Shown: positions 8,303 through 16,686 of the stretch, piece by piece
Layout: each line of letters starts with the position of its first letter
How positions within the stretch are numbered: the first letter of the stretch is position 1
From: Sphingomonas sp. CFBP 8760
GTDB taxonomy: Bacteria; Pseudomonadota; Alphaproteobacteria; Sphingomonadales; Sphingomonadaceae
NCBI RefSeq assembly: GCF_014841615.1
Contig: NZ_JACYUG010000003.1
Span: 248,001 to 312,000 of the forward strand
Reading direction: 5' to 3'
Length of the DNA stretch: 64,000 nt
Position numbers and translations under genes: made by a program
Notes under the pieces: generated by a model
Databases searched by the model: none
Told to the model about the DNA's origin: nothing
What the model saw: only the letters and a program-made list of their open reading frames with translations

Positions 8303-8695
8303 TCACCCCAGCCGGACCGCCGCGCGGACCATTGCCGACACCAACGTACCGGCTTCGTCGCCGACCAGCGCGGCGGCGGCACCGCGGGCGGGGGCGATCC
8401 GGTCGTCGCGGATCAGGCGCCACAGCGCGATCACCACCGCTTCGGTTTCCTCGACGGTGGAATGGCAGGGCCGCTGGAACACCAGCGTCTCGGTCGATGC
8501 GCGATCGAGCACCCGCATCGCCGTGTCGAACGCCGCGGCGGCATCCGCGCCGCCATGCTCGGCGAATCCGCCCGCCGTCATCGTGTCGGGCGATCCGGCC
8601 AGCGTCAGCGCATGGACCCAGGCGCGGGTCGCATCGAGCAGGAACCGCTCGAACGGCGGCAGATCGGCGACGGAACGGTCGATCAGGTCATACAT
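8303..8695 (-). CDS. conserved hypothetical protein, likely iron-regulated
   Basis: I do not recognise the family. The 130-residue product is mostly helical, acidic in the first half, has no signal peptide or membrane segment, and has a single Cys (PCHST, about residue 82). It starts MYDLIDRSVADLPPFERFLL and contains an Ala-rich middle and a C-terminal AGTLVSAMVRAAVRLG. The promoter region contains a Fur-like palindrome about 22 nt before the ATG (TGAGA-N5-TCTCA, 8717-8731), which suggests iron-dependent repression. Neighbours (TIGR02466 protein, metK) give no clear functional link. Confidence 0.72.
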   Translation of the reverse strand: MYDLIDRSVADLPPFERFLLDATRAWVHALTLAGSPDTMTAGGFAEHGGADAAAAFDTAMRVLDRASTETLVFQRPCHSTVEETEAVVIALWRLIRDDRIAPARGAAAALVGDEAGTLVSAMVRAAVRLG

Positions 8696-8716
8696 CAGGC
8701 GTGCTCTACCCGCTAA

Positions 8717-8731
8717 TGAGAATGCCTCTCA
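8717..8731 (-). promoter_or_regulatory. Fur-like operator
   Basis: Perfect 5-bp inverted repeat TGAGA-N5-TCTCA (8717-8721 / 8727-8731), read on the plus strand as TGAGAATGCCTCTCA, the 7-1-7 layout of Fur boxes. It lies directly upstream of the gene ending at 8303 (ATG at 8695). Three sites of the same design occur at 13042-13109. Confidence 0.55.
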
Positions 8732-8775
8732 CTATGCTGTTTGCGGGTAACGGTCAACCGAAACGAAGCGCATAA

Positions 8776-8819
8776 GCGAACACCCGCCGTACCGGATGAC
8801 CGGTTCGACGGGTGTTCGC
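8776..8819. terminator. long inverted repeat downstream of metK
   Basis: Perfect 11-bp inverted repeat GCGAACACCCG (8776-8786) / CGGGTGTTCGC (8809-8819) with a 22-nt loop that contains its own short CCGG..CCGG pairing. It is 43 nt past the metK stop. No T-run follows, so it is a probable but unproven terminator. Confidence 0.5.
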
Positions 8820-8862
8820 AACGACAGGATAGTACCGCCTGCCGGAGCAGGCGCAGCCGGGA

Positions 8863-10083
8863 TCAGCCGGCGACCGCGGCCTTGAGTTGATCGACCAGAT
8901 CGGTCTTTTCCCAGGTGAACAGATCACCCTCGGGATCGCGGCCGAAATGACCATAGGCGGCCGACTTGACGTAGATCGGCGCGTTCAGCTTGAGATGCTG
9001 ACGGATGCCCTTCGGCGTCAGGCGGACGAGCTGGGGCAGCACCCGCTCCAGCGTCGCTTCATCGACCGTGCCGGTGCCGTGCGTATCGACATAGACCGAC
9101 AGCGGCTCGGCGATGCCGATCGCGTAGGACAGCTGGATCGTGCAACGCTTGGCGAGGCCGGCGGCGACGACGTTCTTCGCCAGATAGCGCGCGACATAGG
9201 CGGCGGAGCGGTCGACCTTGGTCGGGTCCTTGCCGCTGAAGGCGCCGCCGCCATGCGGGGCGGCACCGCCGTACGTATCGACGATGATCTTGCGCCCGGT
9301 CAGCCCGGCGTCGCCGTCCGGCCCGCCGATCTCGAACGCACCGGTCGGGTTGATGTAGATCTTGGTCGCATCGGTGATGAAGCCGGCAGGCAGGGTGTTG
9401 GTCAGCACGCCGGTGACATAGGATTTCAGTTCGTCGTACTTCGCCGCGTCGGCATTCTGGCCCTGCAGGCAATATCCCGCCTTGTGCTGGGTCGACACCA
9501 CCAGCGCCACCGCGGCGACCGGCACGCCGTTTTCGTATTGCAGCGTCACCTGGCTCTTGGCGTCGGGCTCCAGGAACGGCGCCTGGCCGGAATGGCGATC
9601 GGCGGCCATCGTCTCCAGGATCTTGTGGCTGTAATAGAGCGTCGCCGGCATCAGGCCGGGCGTCTCGTCGGTGGCATAGCCGAACATGATGCCTTGGTCG
9701 CCGGCACCCTCGTCCTTGTTCGAGCCTTCGTCGACGCCCATCGCGATTTCGGCGGACTGGCCGTGGAGGTTATTCTCGAACGTGAAGGTTTCCCAGTGGA
9801 AGCCGGACTGTTCGTAGCCGATGCGGCGAACCGTCGCGCGCACGGCAGCTTCGATCTCGGCCAGCGCGCCCTCTGCCCACTCGCCATTCTCGTACACGCC
9901 CTTGCAGCGGATTTCACCGGCGAGGACGACGAGGTTGGTCGTCGTCAGCGTCTCGCACGCGATCCGCGCCTCGGCATCCTTGGACAGGAACAGGTCGACG
10001 ATCGTGTCGCTGATCTGGTCGGCGACCTTGTCGGGATGACCCTCCGACACCGATTCGGACGTGAAGATATATGAAGAGCGCAT
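8863..10083 (-). CDS. metK: S-adenosylmethionine synthetase
   Basis: Makes S-adenosylmethionine from methionine and ATP; cytoplasmic, homotetramer in the family. The 406-residue protein begins [19 protein letters not shown] with the ATP-site GHPDK at 15-19, and carries [12 protein letters not shown] (adenine/methionine region) and the glycine-rich [20 protein letters not shown] loop. I start at MRSSYIF; an upstream in-frame ATG would give a 22-residue extension that overlaps lnt and the palindromic operator, which is unlikely. A 22-bp palindrome 15 nt upstream is a likely operator for an SAH/SAM-responsive repressor. lnt lies 40 nt upstream on the same strand. Confidence 0.97.
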   Translation of the reverse strand: MRSSYIFTSESVSEGHPDKVADQISDTIVDLFLSKDAEARIACETLTTTNLVVLAGEIRCKGVYENGEWAEGALAEIEAAVRATVRRIGYEQSGFHWETFTFENNLHGQSAEIAMGVDEGSNKDEGAGDQGIMFGYATDETPGLMPATLYYSHKILETMAADRHSGQAPFLEPDAKSQVTLQYENGVPVAAVALVVSTQHKAGYCLQGQNADAAKYDELKSYVTGVLTNTLPAGFITDATKIYINPTGAFEIGGPDGDAGLTGRKIIVDTYGGAAPHGGGAFSGKDPTKVDRSAAYVARYLAKNVVAAGLAKRCTIQLSYAIGIAEPLSVYVDTHGTGTVDEATLERVLPQLVRLTPKGIRQHLKLNAPIYVKSAAYGHFGRDPEGDLFTWEKTDLVDQLKAAVAG

Positions 10084-10097
10084 GAGGGCCTCATAAA

Positions 10098-10119
10098 GAT
10101 ATAAAGATAGCTTTATATC
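10098..10119 (-). promoter_or_regulatory. SahR-like operator palindrome before metK
   Basis: Perfect 9-bp inverted repeat GATATAAAG (10098-10106) and CTTTATATC (10111-10119) with 4-nt spacer ATAG, 15 nt upstream of the metK ATG. Outer half-sites ATAAAG (10093-10098) and CTTTAT (10122-10127) extend it. The design resembles operators described for the SAH-sensing ArsR-family repressor SahR; that comparison is from memory. The outer half-site overlaps the lnt stop codon. Confidence 0.6.
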
Positions 10120-10123
10120 GGCT

Positions 10124-11647
10124 TTATCGTTCCCCGCGCCGAATGGCAACGCCGGCCGTGACCAGCAGCAGTGCGACGAGAGCGGCCAACGCGTTGCCGA
10201 TCCGGGCGAACGGCGTCGGGATCAGGGCGGGGGGGATCGGCGCCTCGATCGCACCCGCCGTCTCATGCGGGACGGTAGCGAGCAGGCGGCCATCGGCGGC
10301 GATGATCGCGGAGATGCCGGTGGGGGTGGCGCGGACGATGGGCAGTCCCTCCTCGATCGCCCGCATCCGGGCCTGCGCCAGATGCTGCGGCGGGCCCCAG
10401 CGGCCGAACCACGCATCGTTGGAAGGGTTGAAGATCAGGCGGGGGCGCAGGGCCGGATCGACCACCTCACCCGAAAAGATGATCTCGTAGCATATTTGGA
10501 TACCGACCGCGCCGAACCCCGGCCAAGCCAGCGCATGCGGCCCCGGTCCCGGCGAGAAATCGATGCTGCCGGGCACCAGCCGCGCCAGACCCAGTGGCTT
10601 CAACAGCCACGGCATCGGCAGATACTCGCCATAGGGCACCAGATGCGCCTTGTCGTACCGCCCGACGATGCGGGCATCGGGGCCGATCGCCAGCACTGAA
10701 TTGGCGGCGCCGACGATATTGCCGTCCGCGTCGAAGGCGAGTCGCGGCGCGTTGGTCATCACCCTGTCGCGAGGCCCCAGCACCGCGGCGATGCGGGTCC
10801 GCAGCCAGAAGGGGGGGCGGCCCAGATAGGCATAGTCGGGATAGCCGCTTTCCAGCATGTCCTGCACCAGCCCTTCCGGCCAGACGATCAGCCGCTGCAC
10901 TGGTCCCGGCTTGCCCGACAGGCGGATGAGCGCGGCCAGCGACCCTTCGCCGGCTCCCTCGCGCTCCTCGTTGCCGATATTGGGCTGGACGATGCGGATG
11001 AGCGGCGTGCCGGGCGCCGCGCCGGGCGCATCGGTCCACAGCGCCGACAGGGTGGCGAGGCCGGTCGCGGGCACGACGATCGCCGGCAACAGCCATCGCC
11101 GCCGCGCCAGTTGCAACAGCGCCCCGGCGACGACGATCGTCAGCCCGGACAGCGCATAGGTGCCGATCCATGCCGACAGCCGCGCGACCCCGATCACCGG
11201 CAGCCACATGACGCCCAGCGGGTCCCACGCATAGCCGGTGAACAGTACCGCGCGCAGATACTCGGTCGCGATCCAGGCGGCGGCGAAGAACAGCACATAG
11301 GCGATGTCCGGCACCCGTCCGCGGAACCCCCAGGCGATGCCGGCCGCCGCCATCGGAAACATCGCGAGATACAACGCCAGCGCGACCGCGGCGAAATAGC
11401 CCAGCACCGGCGGCATCGCGTCCTGGAAGTCGAACGCGTGCTGGAACCAGTTGTTGTTGACGGTGAAGTGCCCCAGCCCGAACAGCCAGCCGCGCGACAG
11501 GGCGGTACGGAACGTCGGCGCGGCATGGATCAGCGCCATCCAAATCGCCAGACAGGCAATCGTCAACGGCCACAGATCGAGCGGCGCGAAACCGCAGGCG
11601 GCGACGGCGCCGAGCAGGATGCAGGCGAGGGCGGGGAAACGGACCAT
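10124..11647 (-). CDS. lnt: apolipoprotein N-acyltransferase
   Basis: Adds the third acyl chain to the N-terminal Cys of lipoproteins, the last step of lipoprotein maturation at the inner membrane. The 507-residue protein has several N-terminal membrane helices (about 5-195) and a periplasmic nitrilase domain (about 215-475). The catalytic triad is visible: Glu258 in VWPEGLV, Lys333 in [15 protein letters not shown] and Cys386 in [10 protein letters not shown] final helix closes the C terminus. Start MVRFPALAC is chosen because the upstream extension is Arg-rich and lacks membrane character. It lies immediately upstream of metK, but the metK operator in the gap suggests separate control. Confidence 0.95.
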   Translation of the reverse strand: MVRFPALACILLGAVAACGFAPLDLWPLTIACLAIWMALIHAAPTFRTALSRGWLFGLGHFTVNNNWFQHAFDFQDAMPPVLGYFAAVALALYLAMFPMAAAGIAWGFRGRVPDIAYVLFFAAAWIATEYLRAVLFTGYAWDPLGVMWLPVIGVARLSAWIGTYALSGLTIVVAGALLQLARRRWLLPAIVVPATGLATLSALWTDAPGAAPGTPLIRIVQPNIGNEEREGAGEGSLAALIRLSGKPGPVQRLIVWPEGLVQDMLESGYPDYAYLGRPPFWLRTRIAAVLGPRDRVMTNAPRLAFDADGNIVGAANSVLAIGPDARIVGRYDKAHLVPYGEYLPMPWLLKPLGLARLVPGSIDFSPGPGPHALAWPGFGAVGIQICYEIIFSGEVVDPALRPRLIFNPSNDAWFGRWGPPQHLAQARMRAIEEGLPIVRATPTGISAIIAADGRLLATVPHETAGAIEAPIPPALIPTPFARIGNALAALVALLLVTAGVAIRRGER

Positions 11648-11745
11648 CGCCCTGCCTATGGGTGGGCGGCCGCCACATCGCAATCCTTGGCAGGACTGCG
11701 AAACTGGCTCTTTCCGCGGGCGCACGGGATAGGTAGCGTGGCACG

Positions 11746-12168
11746 ATGACCCTGCGCCCGTTCCACCTCGCCTTTCCCGTCCACGATCTCGCCGCCGCGC
11801 GGGCCTTTTACGGCGGGGTGCTGGGCTGTGCGGAGGGGCGGTCGAGCGATCAGTGGATCGATTTCGATCTGCATGGGCATCAGATCGTCGCGCATCTCGA
11901 TCCGGCGGCGAATCCCGTCGCGGTGGCGAATCCGGTCGATGGCCATCACGTGCCGGTCCCGCATTTCGGCGTGGTGCTGACGATGGCGGACTGGGACGCG
12001 ATGGCGGCGCGGGTGCGCGCGGCGGGCGTGACGTTCGGCATCGAACCCCATGTCCGCTTCAAGGGGCAGCCAGGCGAGCAGGCGACGATGTTCTTTTCCG
12101 ACCCCAGCGGCAACGCGCTGGAATTCAAGGCGTTCGGTGACGACGCCGCCATCTTCGCCAAGGATTGA
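11746..12168 (+). CDS. VOC/glyoxalase-superfamily protein
   Basis: A 140-residue vicinal-oxygen-chelate fold protein; such proteins are metal-dependent dioxygenases, isomerases or resistance proteins, and the substrate here is unknown. It has the paired beta-alpha-beta modules: [20 protein letters not shown] at about 4-23, where His7 is a metal-ligand candidate, a second strand with [18 protein letters not shown], and the closing [16 protein letters not shown], with a Glu ligand candidate. It diverges from lnt and is followed by the PHA-system gene only 2 nt after its stop. Confidence 0.88.
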   Translation: MTLRPFHLAFPVHDLAAARAFYGGVLGCAEGRSSDQWIDFDLHGHQIVAHLDPAANPVAVANPVDGHHVPVPHFGVVLTMADWDAMAARVRAAGVTFGIEPHVRFKGQPGEQATMFFSDPSGNALEFKAFGDDAAIFAKD

Positions 12169-12170
12169 CC

Positions 12171-12473
12171 ATGGGCCAGCCCATCGCCCTCGATATTCCC
12201 CATCGCCTTGGCAAGGACGGCGTTCGCCAGCGGCTCGACGGCGGGATCGGGCGGATCACCGAGAAGATTCCAGGCGGCGGCACCGTCCAGCACCGCTGGG
12301 AGGGGGATGTGCTGCATTTCACCGTCACCGCGCTGGGGCAGACGATCGCGTCGACCGTCACGATCTTCGAGGAGAAGGTCCATGCGGTCGTCGACTTGCC
12401 GGGATTCCTTGGCCTGTTCGCCGGCAAGGTACGGGACGCGATCGCGAAAGAGGCGCCCAAGCTGCTGAAATAG
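12171..12473 (+). CDS. polyhydroxyalkanoic acid system family protein
   Basis: A 100-residue protein resembling the small PHA granule-region family (DUF2008-like proteins near PHA genes). It reads MGQPIALDIPHRLGKDG, then alternating strands (QHRWEGDVLHFTVTALG), then a C-terminal helix AGKVRDAIAKEAPKLLK. The family is linked by association with polyhydroxyalkanoate metabolism; no biochemical role is established. I use the ATG at 12171, 2 nt after the VOC stop, over an in-frame TTG at 12165. The tight spacing suggests a two-gene operon with the VOC gene. Confidence 0.8.
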   Translation: MGQPIALDIPHRLGKDGVRQRLDGGIGRITEKIPGGGTVQHRWEGDVLHFTVTALGQTIASTVTIFEEKVHAVVDLPGFLGLFAGKVRDAIAKEAPKLLK

Positions 12474-12542
12474 GGCTTCTTGCCCGATTGCAGCTGTGCC
12501 CGGTGAAGGCGCGGATCGCGAGACATTAGTTCGATCCATTCC

Positions 12543-12618
12543 GTCGTTGCGAGCATAGCGAAGCAGCCCAGAGCGTCACGCGCCGGGCCCTGGATTGCTT
12601 CGCTGTGTTCGCAATGAC
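12543..12618. repeat. dispersed palindromic element
   Basis: Imperfect 28-bp inverted repeat: left arm 12543-12570 (begins GTCGTTGCGAGCATAGCGAA) and right arm 12591-12618 (its complement begins GTCATTGCGAACACAGCGAA), differing at five positions. Spurious translation gives the phrase CEHSEAIQ, which I know as a hallmark of an extragenic repeat scattered through many Sphingomonadales and other alphaproteobacterial genomes. It lies between the convergent PHA-system and four-Cys genes and could act as a bidirectional terminator. Confidence 0.8.
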
Positions 12619-12767
12619 GATGGGATGGGCTTTCTGTCATCGCACTTCAGCGGCGCATCACGCGACATCCATTGGTGGACACGATACGCCGACCACCCCC
12701 GAAAACGACGACACCGGCCGCGACCATCGTCGCGACCGGTGTCGTCTTCAGCGATGTACGCTCGCGA

Positions 12768-12959
12768 TTACGCGGCGGCAGGCTCGAAATGGCCGCACCA
12801 GTCGCTGGCCTCGACCTTCGGCCATACGCCGGCGGTGTCGCCGCTGGGCTGGCTGATCGGCGGGTTGTAACGGCATAGGCCGAGCGAGTCGCTCGAAGCT
12901 TCGGTGTCGAAGAAGCGGCACTTGGCGCATGCTGCGGCGCCGGCGGTCGTGAGGGCCAT
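12768..12959 (-). CDS. small four-cysteine protein, Fur-like operator control
   Basis: A 63-residue cytoplasmic protein with four Cys: CAKC at 11-14, Cys29 in LGLCRYNPP, and Cys55 in DWCGHFEP. The pattern CxxCxxF..LCRxNPP..WPxV..DWCGxF recurs in many bacterial and phage small proteins of unknown role and looks like a zinc- or iron-binding knuckle. I start at MALTTAG because GGAGA lies just upstream; the longer frame runs into the AT-rich leader. Three Fur-like palindromes lie 83-150 nt upstream, so iron or another metal probably controls expression. Function unknown. Confidence 0.78.
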   Translation of the reverse strand: MALTTAGAAACAKCRFFDTEASSDSLGLCRYNPPISQPSGDTAGVWPKVEASDWCGHFEPAAA

Positions 12960-13041
12960 GGAAGTTCTCCGTTGCGGCAATTGTTGTTGTCTGAACCCCA
13001 AGTAACCCTGCAAAGTTCCCTCGACAACAACAATCAACTAT

Positions 13042-13056
13042 TGCGATGAACTCTCA
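13042..13056 (-). promoter_or_regulatory. Fur-like operator, box 1
   Basis: TGCGA-N5-TCTCA (TGCGATGAACTCTCA on the plus strand), the 7-1-7 design of a Fur box with one arm mismatch. It is the nearest of three boxes upstream of the four-Cys protein (ATG at 12959). Confidence 0.5.
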
Positions 13057-13063
13057 CTCTACC

Positions 13064-13078
13064 TGCGAATAAGTCTCA
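13064..13078 (-). promoter_or_regulatory. Fur-like operator, box 2
   Basis: TGCGA-N5-TCTCA (TGCGAATAAGTCTCA), exactly 22 bp from box 1, which places both on the same face of the helix. It is the same half-site pair as box 1. Confidence 0.5.
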
Positions 13079-13094
13079 ATCAACTATTATTAAT

Positions 13095-13109
13095 TGCGAA
13101 CAACTATCA
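13095..13109 (-). promoter_or_regulatory. Fur-like operator, box 3 (weaker)
   Basis: TGCGA-N5-TATCA (TGCGAACAACTATCA), one further mismatch, 31 bp from box 2. It abuts the pth stop codon at 13111. The whole stretch 13015-13110 is strikingly AT-rich for this genome, as expected for a regulated promoter. Confidence 0.4.
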
Positions 13110-13110
13110 T

Positions 13111-13683
13111 TTACAGGTCGGACAAACGCAGTGCGACATCGTTCATGAAGCGCACCGCATCCCCCTCCGCCAGCCACCGGGCTTCGGCCGCGACCGCACC
13201 CAGCGCGGCGGACAGCGGGTCGATCTCCACCTTGGCGAAATTGCCCAGCACATGGCCCGTCACGCGGTCCTTGTGTCCCGGATGGCCGATACCCAGCCGG
13301 ACGCGGCGATAGTCCTGCCCCAGATGCTGATCGGTCGAGCGCAGGCCGTTATGCCCAGCCGCGCCGCCACCGGTCTTCACCTTCACCTTGAACGCTGCCA
13401 GATCGAGTTCGTCGTGGAACACGGTCAGTGCGTCGGTATCCAGCTTGTAGAAGCGCAGCGCCTCGCCGATCGAACGGCCGCTGTCGTTCATGAAGGTCGC
13501 GGGTTTCAGTAGCAGAATTTTCGCCGCGCCGATCCGCCCTTCCTGCGTCCAGCCCTGAAACTGCTTCTTCACCGGGCCGAAACCATGCAGCGCGGCGATC
13601 GAATCGACCGCCATGAAGCCGATGTTATGCCGCTGCATGGCGTATTGCGCGCCGGGATTGCCCAGCCCTGCCCAGATCTGCAT
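13111..13683 (-). CDS. pth: peptidyl-tRNA hydrolase
   Basis: Cleaves peptidyl-tRNA released from stalled ribosomes; essential in most bacteria. The 190-residue protein has the family signature MQIWAGLGNPGAQYAMQRHN with catalytic His19 in RHNIGFMAVD, KPATFMNDSG (substrate-binding Asn), FHDELDLAAFKVKVKTGGGA with the catalytic Asp, and GHNGLRS. Length is standard. It follows rplY on the minus strand, a common pairing, but a good terminator sits between them, so read-through or a separate promoter must supply expression. Confidence 0.96.
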   Translation of the reverse strand: MQIWAGLGNPGAQYAMQRHNIGFMAVDSIAALHGFGPVKKQFQGWTQEGRIGAAKILLLKPATFMNDSGRSIGEALRFYKLDTDALTVFHDELDLAAFKVKVKTGGGAAGHNGLRSTDQHLGQDYRRVRLGIGHPGHKDRVTGHVLGNFAKVEIDPLSAALGAVAAEARWLAEGDAVRFMNDVALRLSDL

Positions 13684-13701
13684 CTTGGTGTCCCTTCAAC
13701 G

Positions 13702-13736
13702 AAAAAGGGCAGGGGGAGCCTGCGCCCACCCTGCCC
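13702..13736 (-). terminator. Rho-independent terminator after rplY
   Basis: Perfect 8-bp stem GGGCAGGG (13707-13714) / CCCTGCCC (13729-13736), 14-nt loop, and on the minus strand a run of five T residues right after the stem (A-run 13702-13706 on plus). It lies 34 nt past the rplY stop and before pth. Confidence 0.88.
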
Positions 13737-13770
13737 CGATCGATACGCCGCCGTGGCGACGCAGCCGACG

Positions 13771-14460
13771 TCAGTCCTTCTTCTGAGGCGTGATCTTGTC
13801 GTCGTCGTTGTCGTCGTCGTTCGGCTCGGCGGCAGCGGCTTCCGCCTCGGCCGACTGTGCCTCGGCCACCTCGGCCTCCAGCTGCTCGTCTTCCGCGGTC
13901 GGCACGGTCGGCGGCACGATCGTGGCAATCGCGAAGTCGCGGTCGTCGATCGCGGGCGTCGCGCCCTTCGGCAGCGTCACGTCGCTGATGTGGATCGAAT
14001 CGCCGATCTCGCGACCCTTGAGCGAGATGGTGATCTCGCTGGGGATGTCGGCGGCGTCGACGATCAGCTCGATCTCGTGGCGGGTGATGTTCAGCACGCC
14101 GTTGCCGCGCTTGATGCCGGGGGCCTCATCCTCGTCGGTGAACACGATCGGCACCGCGACGGTGACGGTGGTGTGCTCGCCGATGCGCAGGAAATCGACA
14201 TGGATCGGCCGGTCGGTGACCGGATGGAACGCCACGTCCTTGGGCAGCGTGCGCTGGCCGCCGACCATCACGACCGAGTTCATGAAGTGGCCGGTCATCA
14301 GCGCCTTCGTCAGCGCCTTTTCCTCCAGATGAACCGAGGTCGGCTCCTTGTTCTGGCCATAGATCACGGCGGGGACGCGGCCGTCACGACGCAGCGCCCG
14401 GGAGGCTCCCTTGCCAACCCGGTCGCGCGTCTCGGCTGCGAGCGTAATGGTGTCGCTCAT
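13771..14460 (-). CDS. rplY: 50S ribosomal protein L25/Ctc
   Basis: Binds 5S rRNA in the large ribosomal subunit; this is the long form with an added C-terminal TL5/Ctc domain. The 229-residue protein starts [20 protein letters not shown], followed by [15 protein letters not shown] (5S-binding L25 domain, about 1-95), then the beta-rich domain (about 100-185), and ends in an acidic Glu/Ala tail with NDDDNDDDK. The start is fixed by the conserved N terminus; the upstream frame is not similar. It forms a pair with pth downstream. Confidence 0.95.
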   Translation of the reverse strand: MSDTITLAAETRDRVGKGASRALRRDGRVPAVIYGQNKEPTSVHLEEKALTKALMTGHFMNSVVMVGGQRTLPKDVAFHPVTDRPIHVDFLRIGEHTTVTVAVPIVFTDEDEAPGIKRGNGVLNITRHEIELIVDAADIPSEITISLKGREIGDSIHISDVTLPKGATPAIDDRDFAIATIVPPTVPTAEDEQLEAEVAEAQSAEAEAAAAEPNDDDNDDDKITPQKKD

Positions 14461-14580
14461 GCAGAAATACCTTTTCGATGAAAACCTGTGCGAATCCCGT
14501 CCACGCCTCCAGGGATGACCATGGACGGAAGCGGGCGCGCATAGCGGGAAGACGGCCAAATGGCAAGGCAGCGGGGGCCC

Positions 14581-15489
14581 TCAGTAGGCGACCCGCCTGG
14601 CCTGCACCCCCGCTTTCGCCAATTGCGCCTGCACCGAGTCGCGCCCGGCGAGGTGGCCCGCGCCCACCGCGATGAACACCGTGCCCGGCTTCGTCATCCG
14701 CTGCCTGATCCACGATGCCCAGCGCTTGTTGCGATCGACCAGCAGGACCTTCGCGACCTCCGGCGAATCCTTCAGGCTTTCGTTCATGTCCTCGGCCAGC
14801 CGGTCGGGTCTGCCGGCCGCCCAGTCGTCCACCATCTGGCTCATCGTGGTCGCGGCGGTCGGCAGTTCGTCCATCGTGCTGGTCAGGAAGCTGATCTGTG
14901 CCGTATCGGACAGGCCGCCGAAATAGCCGAGCTGCTGTTCCGCCGTCTCCAGCCCGGTCAGCGGTTTGCCCGCCGCCTTTGCCGCGGCAGTGATGACCTG
15001 TTCGGGGCCGTTGGTCGCATCGTACCCCAGCTTCGACAGCGGCGCGATCGACAGCTGCGTCGCCGCCAGCCACGGTTTGTACTTGTCGAGCGCATCGGCG
15101 GGCAGGCCGGCATCGACCACCGCCTTGGTGAATGCGGCGCGCTTCGCCACCGGCAGGCGCTCCGTCAGCGGCGGCGTGCCCGGCGGCGCGACGCCCGTCG
15201 ACTGGACCAGCCCCTGCATCGTGGCGGGGTCGGGCATCACCAACTCCAGCTTTACCTCGTCGGACCGGTCGAACGCCGCCTTCACCGCATCGTCGAACCA
15301 CGTCATGCCGGGTTTCAGGACGTGGATGGTGCCGAACAAGTAGATGGTAGTGTCCGCATCCTTCACCACCCAGAGCGCGGGATCGGCATCCTTCGCCGCG
15401 GCGGCCGGGGCAGAGGCCCCCTTCGCACAGGCGGGAAGCGGCAGGGCGAGGGCGAGGGCCATGAGGGTGGTGCGAAAGGGCGAGGTCAT
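14581..15489 (-). CDS. TraB/GumN-family lipoprotein
   Basis: A predicted periplasmic or membrane-anchored lipoprotein of 302 residues in the TraB/GumN family (erythromycin-esterase/TIKI-like fold, possible metal-dependent protease). The signal peptide ends in LPAC (Cys21). Diagnostic blocks are [14 protein letters not shown] near residue 48-61 with the GTIH motif, and the C-terminal [15 protein letters not shown] with GxxH, the two metal-ligand regions of the family. The start [10 protein letters not shown] gives a proper signal; the longer frame adds charged residues. It diverges from glyQ. Substrate unknown. Confidence 0.88.
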   Translation of the reverse strand: MTSPFRTTLMALALALPLPACAKGASAPAAAAKDADPALWVVKDADTTIYLFGTIHVLKPGMTWFDDAVKAAFDRSDEVKLELVMPDPATMQGLVQSTGVAPPGTPPLTERLPVAKRAAFTKAVVDAGLPADALDKYKPWLAATQLSIAPLSKLGYDATNGPEQVITAAAKAAGKPLTGLETAEQQLGYFGGLSDTAQISFLTSTMDELPTAATTMSQMVDDWAAGRPDRLAEDMNESLKDSPEVAKVLLVDRNKRWASWIRQRMTKPGTVFIAVGAGHLAGRDSVQAQLAKAGVQARRVAY

Positions 15490-15560
15490 CAAGGCGGGAT
15501 GTAGGCGGGTCGCCGCCTTCTTGCCAGAGCGGCCCCCATCCGTCACAGGCTTGGCCCGCC

Positions 15561-16457
15561 ATGACCCAACCCGATGCTTCCCAACCTCCGGTTTCCTCGC
15601 CCCTGTCGTTCCAGAAGATGATCCTGACGCTCCATGATTACTGGAGCGACCGGGGGTGCCTGATCCTCCAGCCCTACGACATGGAGATGGGTGCGGGCAC
15701 GTTTCACCCCGCCACCACGCTGCGCGCGCTGGGACCGGAGACGTGGAACGCCGCCTTCGTCCAGCCCTGCCGCCGCCCGACCGACGGCCGCTATGGCGAG
15801 AACCCCAACCGGCTCCAGCATTATTATCAGTATCAGGTCATCCTGAAGCCCAGCCCGCCCGACCTGCAGGACCTGTATCTCGGCAGCCTTGCCGCGATCG
15901 GTATCGACACGTCGCTGCACGACATCCGCTTCGTGGAGGACGACTGGGAATCGCCGACGCTGGGGGCATGGGGGCTGGGCTGGGAGGTCTGGTGCGACGG
16001 GATGGAGGTGACGCAGTTCACCTATTTCCAGCAGATGGGCGGGTTCGACATGAAGCCGGTGGCGGGAGAGCTGACCTACGGGCTGGAACGGCTGGCGATG
16101 TACATCCAGAACGTCGACAATGTGTACGACTTGCGCTTCAACGACGCGGGCGTCAGCTATGGCGACGTCTTCCTAGAAAACGAGCGACAGATGTCGACGT
16201 GGAATTTCGAGGTGGCCGACACCGACACGCTGTTCGACCAGTTTCGCAAGGCGGCGGCCGAATGCGAGAACTGCCTGTCCCGCGATCTGCCGATCCCGGC
16301 CTATGAACAGGCGATCAAGGCCAGCCACACCTTCAACCTGCTCCAGGCGCGCGGCGTGATCTCGGTCGCGGAGCGGCAGGCCTATATCGGTCGCGTCCGC
16401 GATCTGGCGAAGGGCGCGTGCGGCGCATGGATGGCGAAGAACGGGTGGACGGCGTGA
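15561..16457 (+). CDS. glyQ: glycyl-tRNA synthetase alpha subunit
   Basis: Catalytic subunit of the tetrameric (alpha2-beta2) glycyl-tRNA synthetase: activates glycine with ATP and charges tRNA-Gly. The 298-residue protein has the class II layout: [20 protein letters not shown] near 14-33, [18 protein letters not shown] (motif 2 region), [14 protein letters not shown], and [20 protein letters not shown] followed by [12 protein letters not shown]. The C-terminal helical part matches family length. glyS follows, but 229 nt away, and the gap holds a palindromic repeat. Confidence 0.97.
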   Translation: MTQPDASQPPVSSPLSFQKMILTLHDYWSDRGCLILQPYDMEMGAGTFHPATTLRALGPETWNAAFVQPCRRPTDGRYGENPNRLQHYYQYQVILKPSPPDLQDLYLGSLAAIGIDTSLHDIRFVEDDWESPTLGAWGLGWEVWCDGMEVTQFTYFQQMGGFDMKPVAGELTYGLERLAMYIQNVDNVYDLRFNDAGVSYGDVFLENERQMSTWNFEVADTDTLFDQFRKAAAECENCLSRDLPIPAYEQAIKASHTFNLLQARGVISVAERQAYIGRVRDLAKGACGAWMAKNGWTA

Positions 16458-16474
16458 CGGTCGTGGCAAAGGCA

Positions 16475-16664
16475 GAAGGGATGTTCGCGCGGCGACGCGG
16501 CGATGCGGAGAAGGGGGCGGCGTTCGCGACGCCCGTGGTCCATTTCCAGCCCACTTCGATCCCTGAAGGCCGCCTGCGGCGTCCGGAAGAACGACGGTCA
16601 CGGCCCGACCGTTCTCCCCTTCCTCTCCGCGTCTCCGCGCCTCCGCGCGAACAAATCCTTTCCT
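16475..16664. repeat. dispersed inverted repeat between glyQ and glyS
   Basis: Two long arms related as inverted repeats: 16475-16517 (contains GATGTTCGCGCGGCGACGCG) and 16613-16664 (complement contains GTTCGCGCGGAGGCGCGGAG). The centre is unrelated filler of about 95 bp. GCGGAGACGCGGAGA-type sequences of this sort are a known class of interspersed repeat in sphingomonads, from memory. It fills nearly the whole glyQ-glyS gap and may fold in the mRNA. Confidence 0.7.
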
Positions 16665-16686
16665 TCTTCTTCGGCGCCGAAACACG

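Noticed and set aside
10084..10140. SAM riboswitch before metK
   Set aside because: The leader between lnt and metK is only 40 nt and is mostly occupied by a DNA palindrome; no SAM-II, SAM/SAH or SAM-V core is visible.
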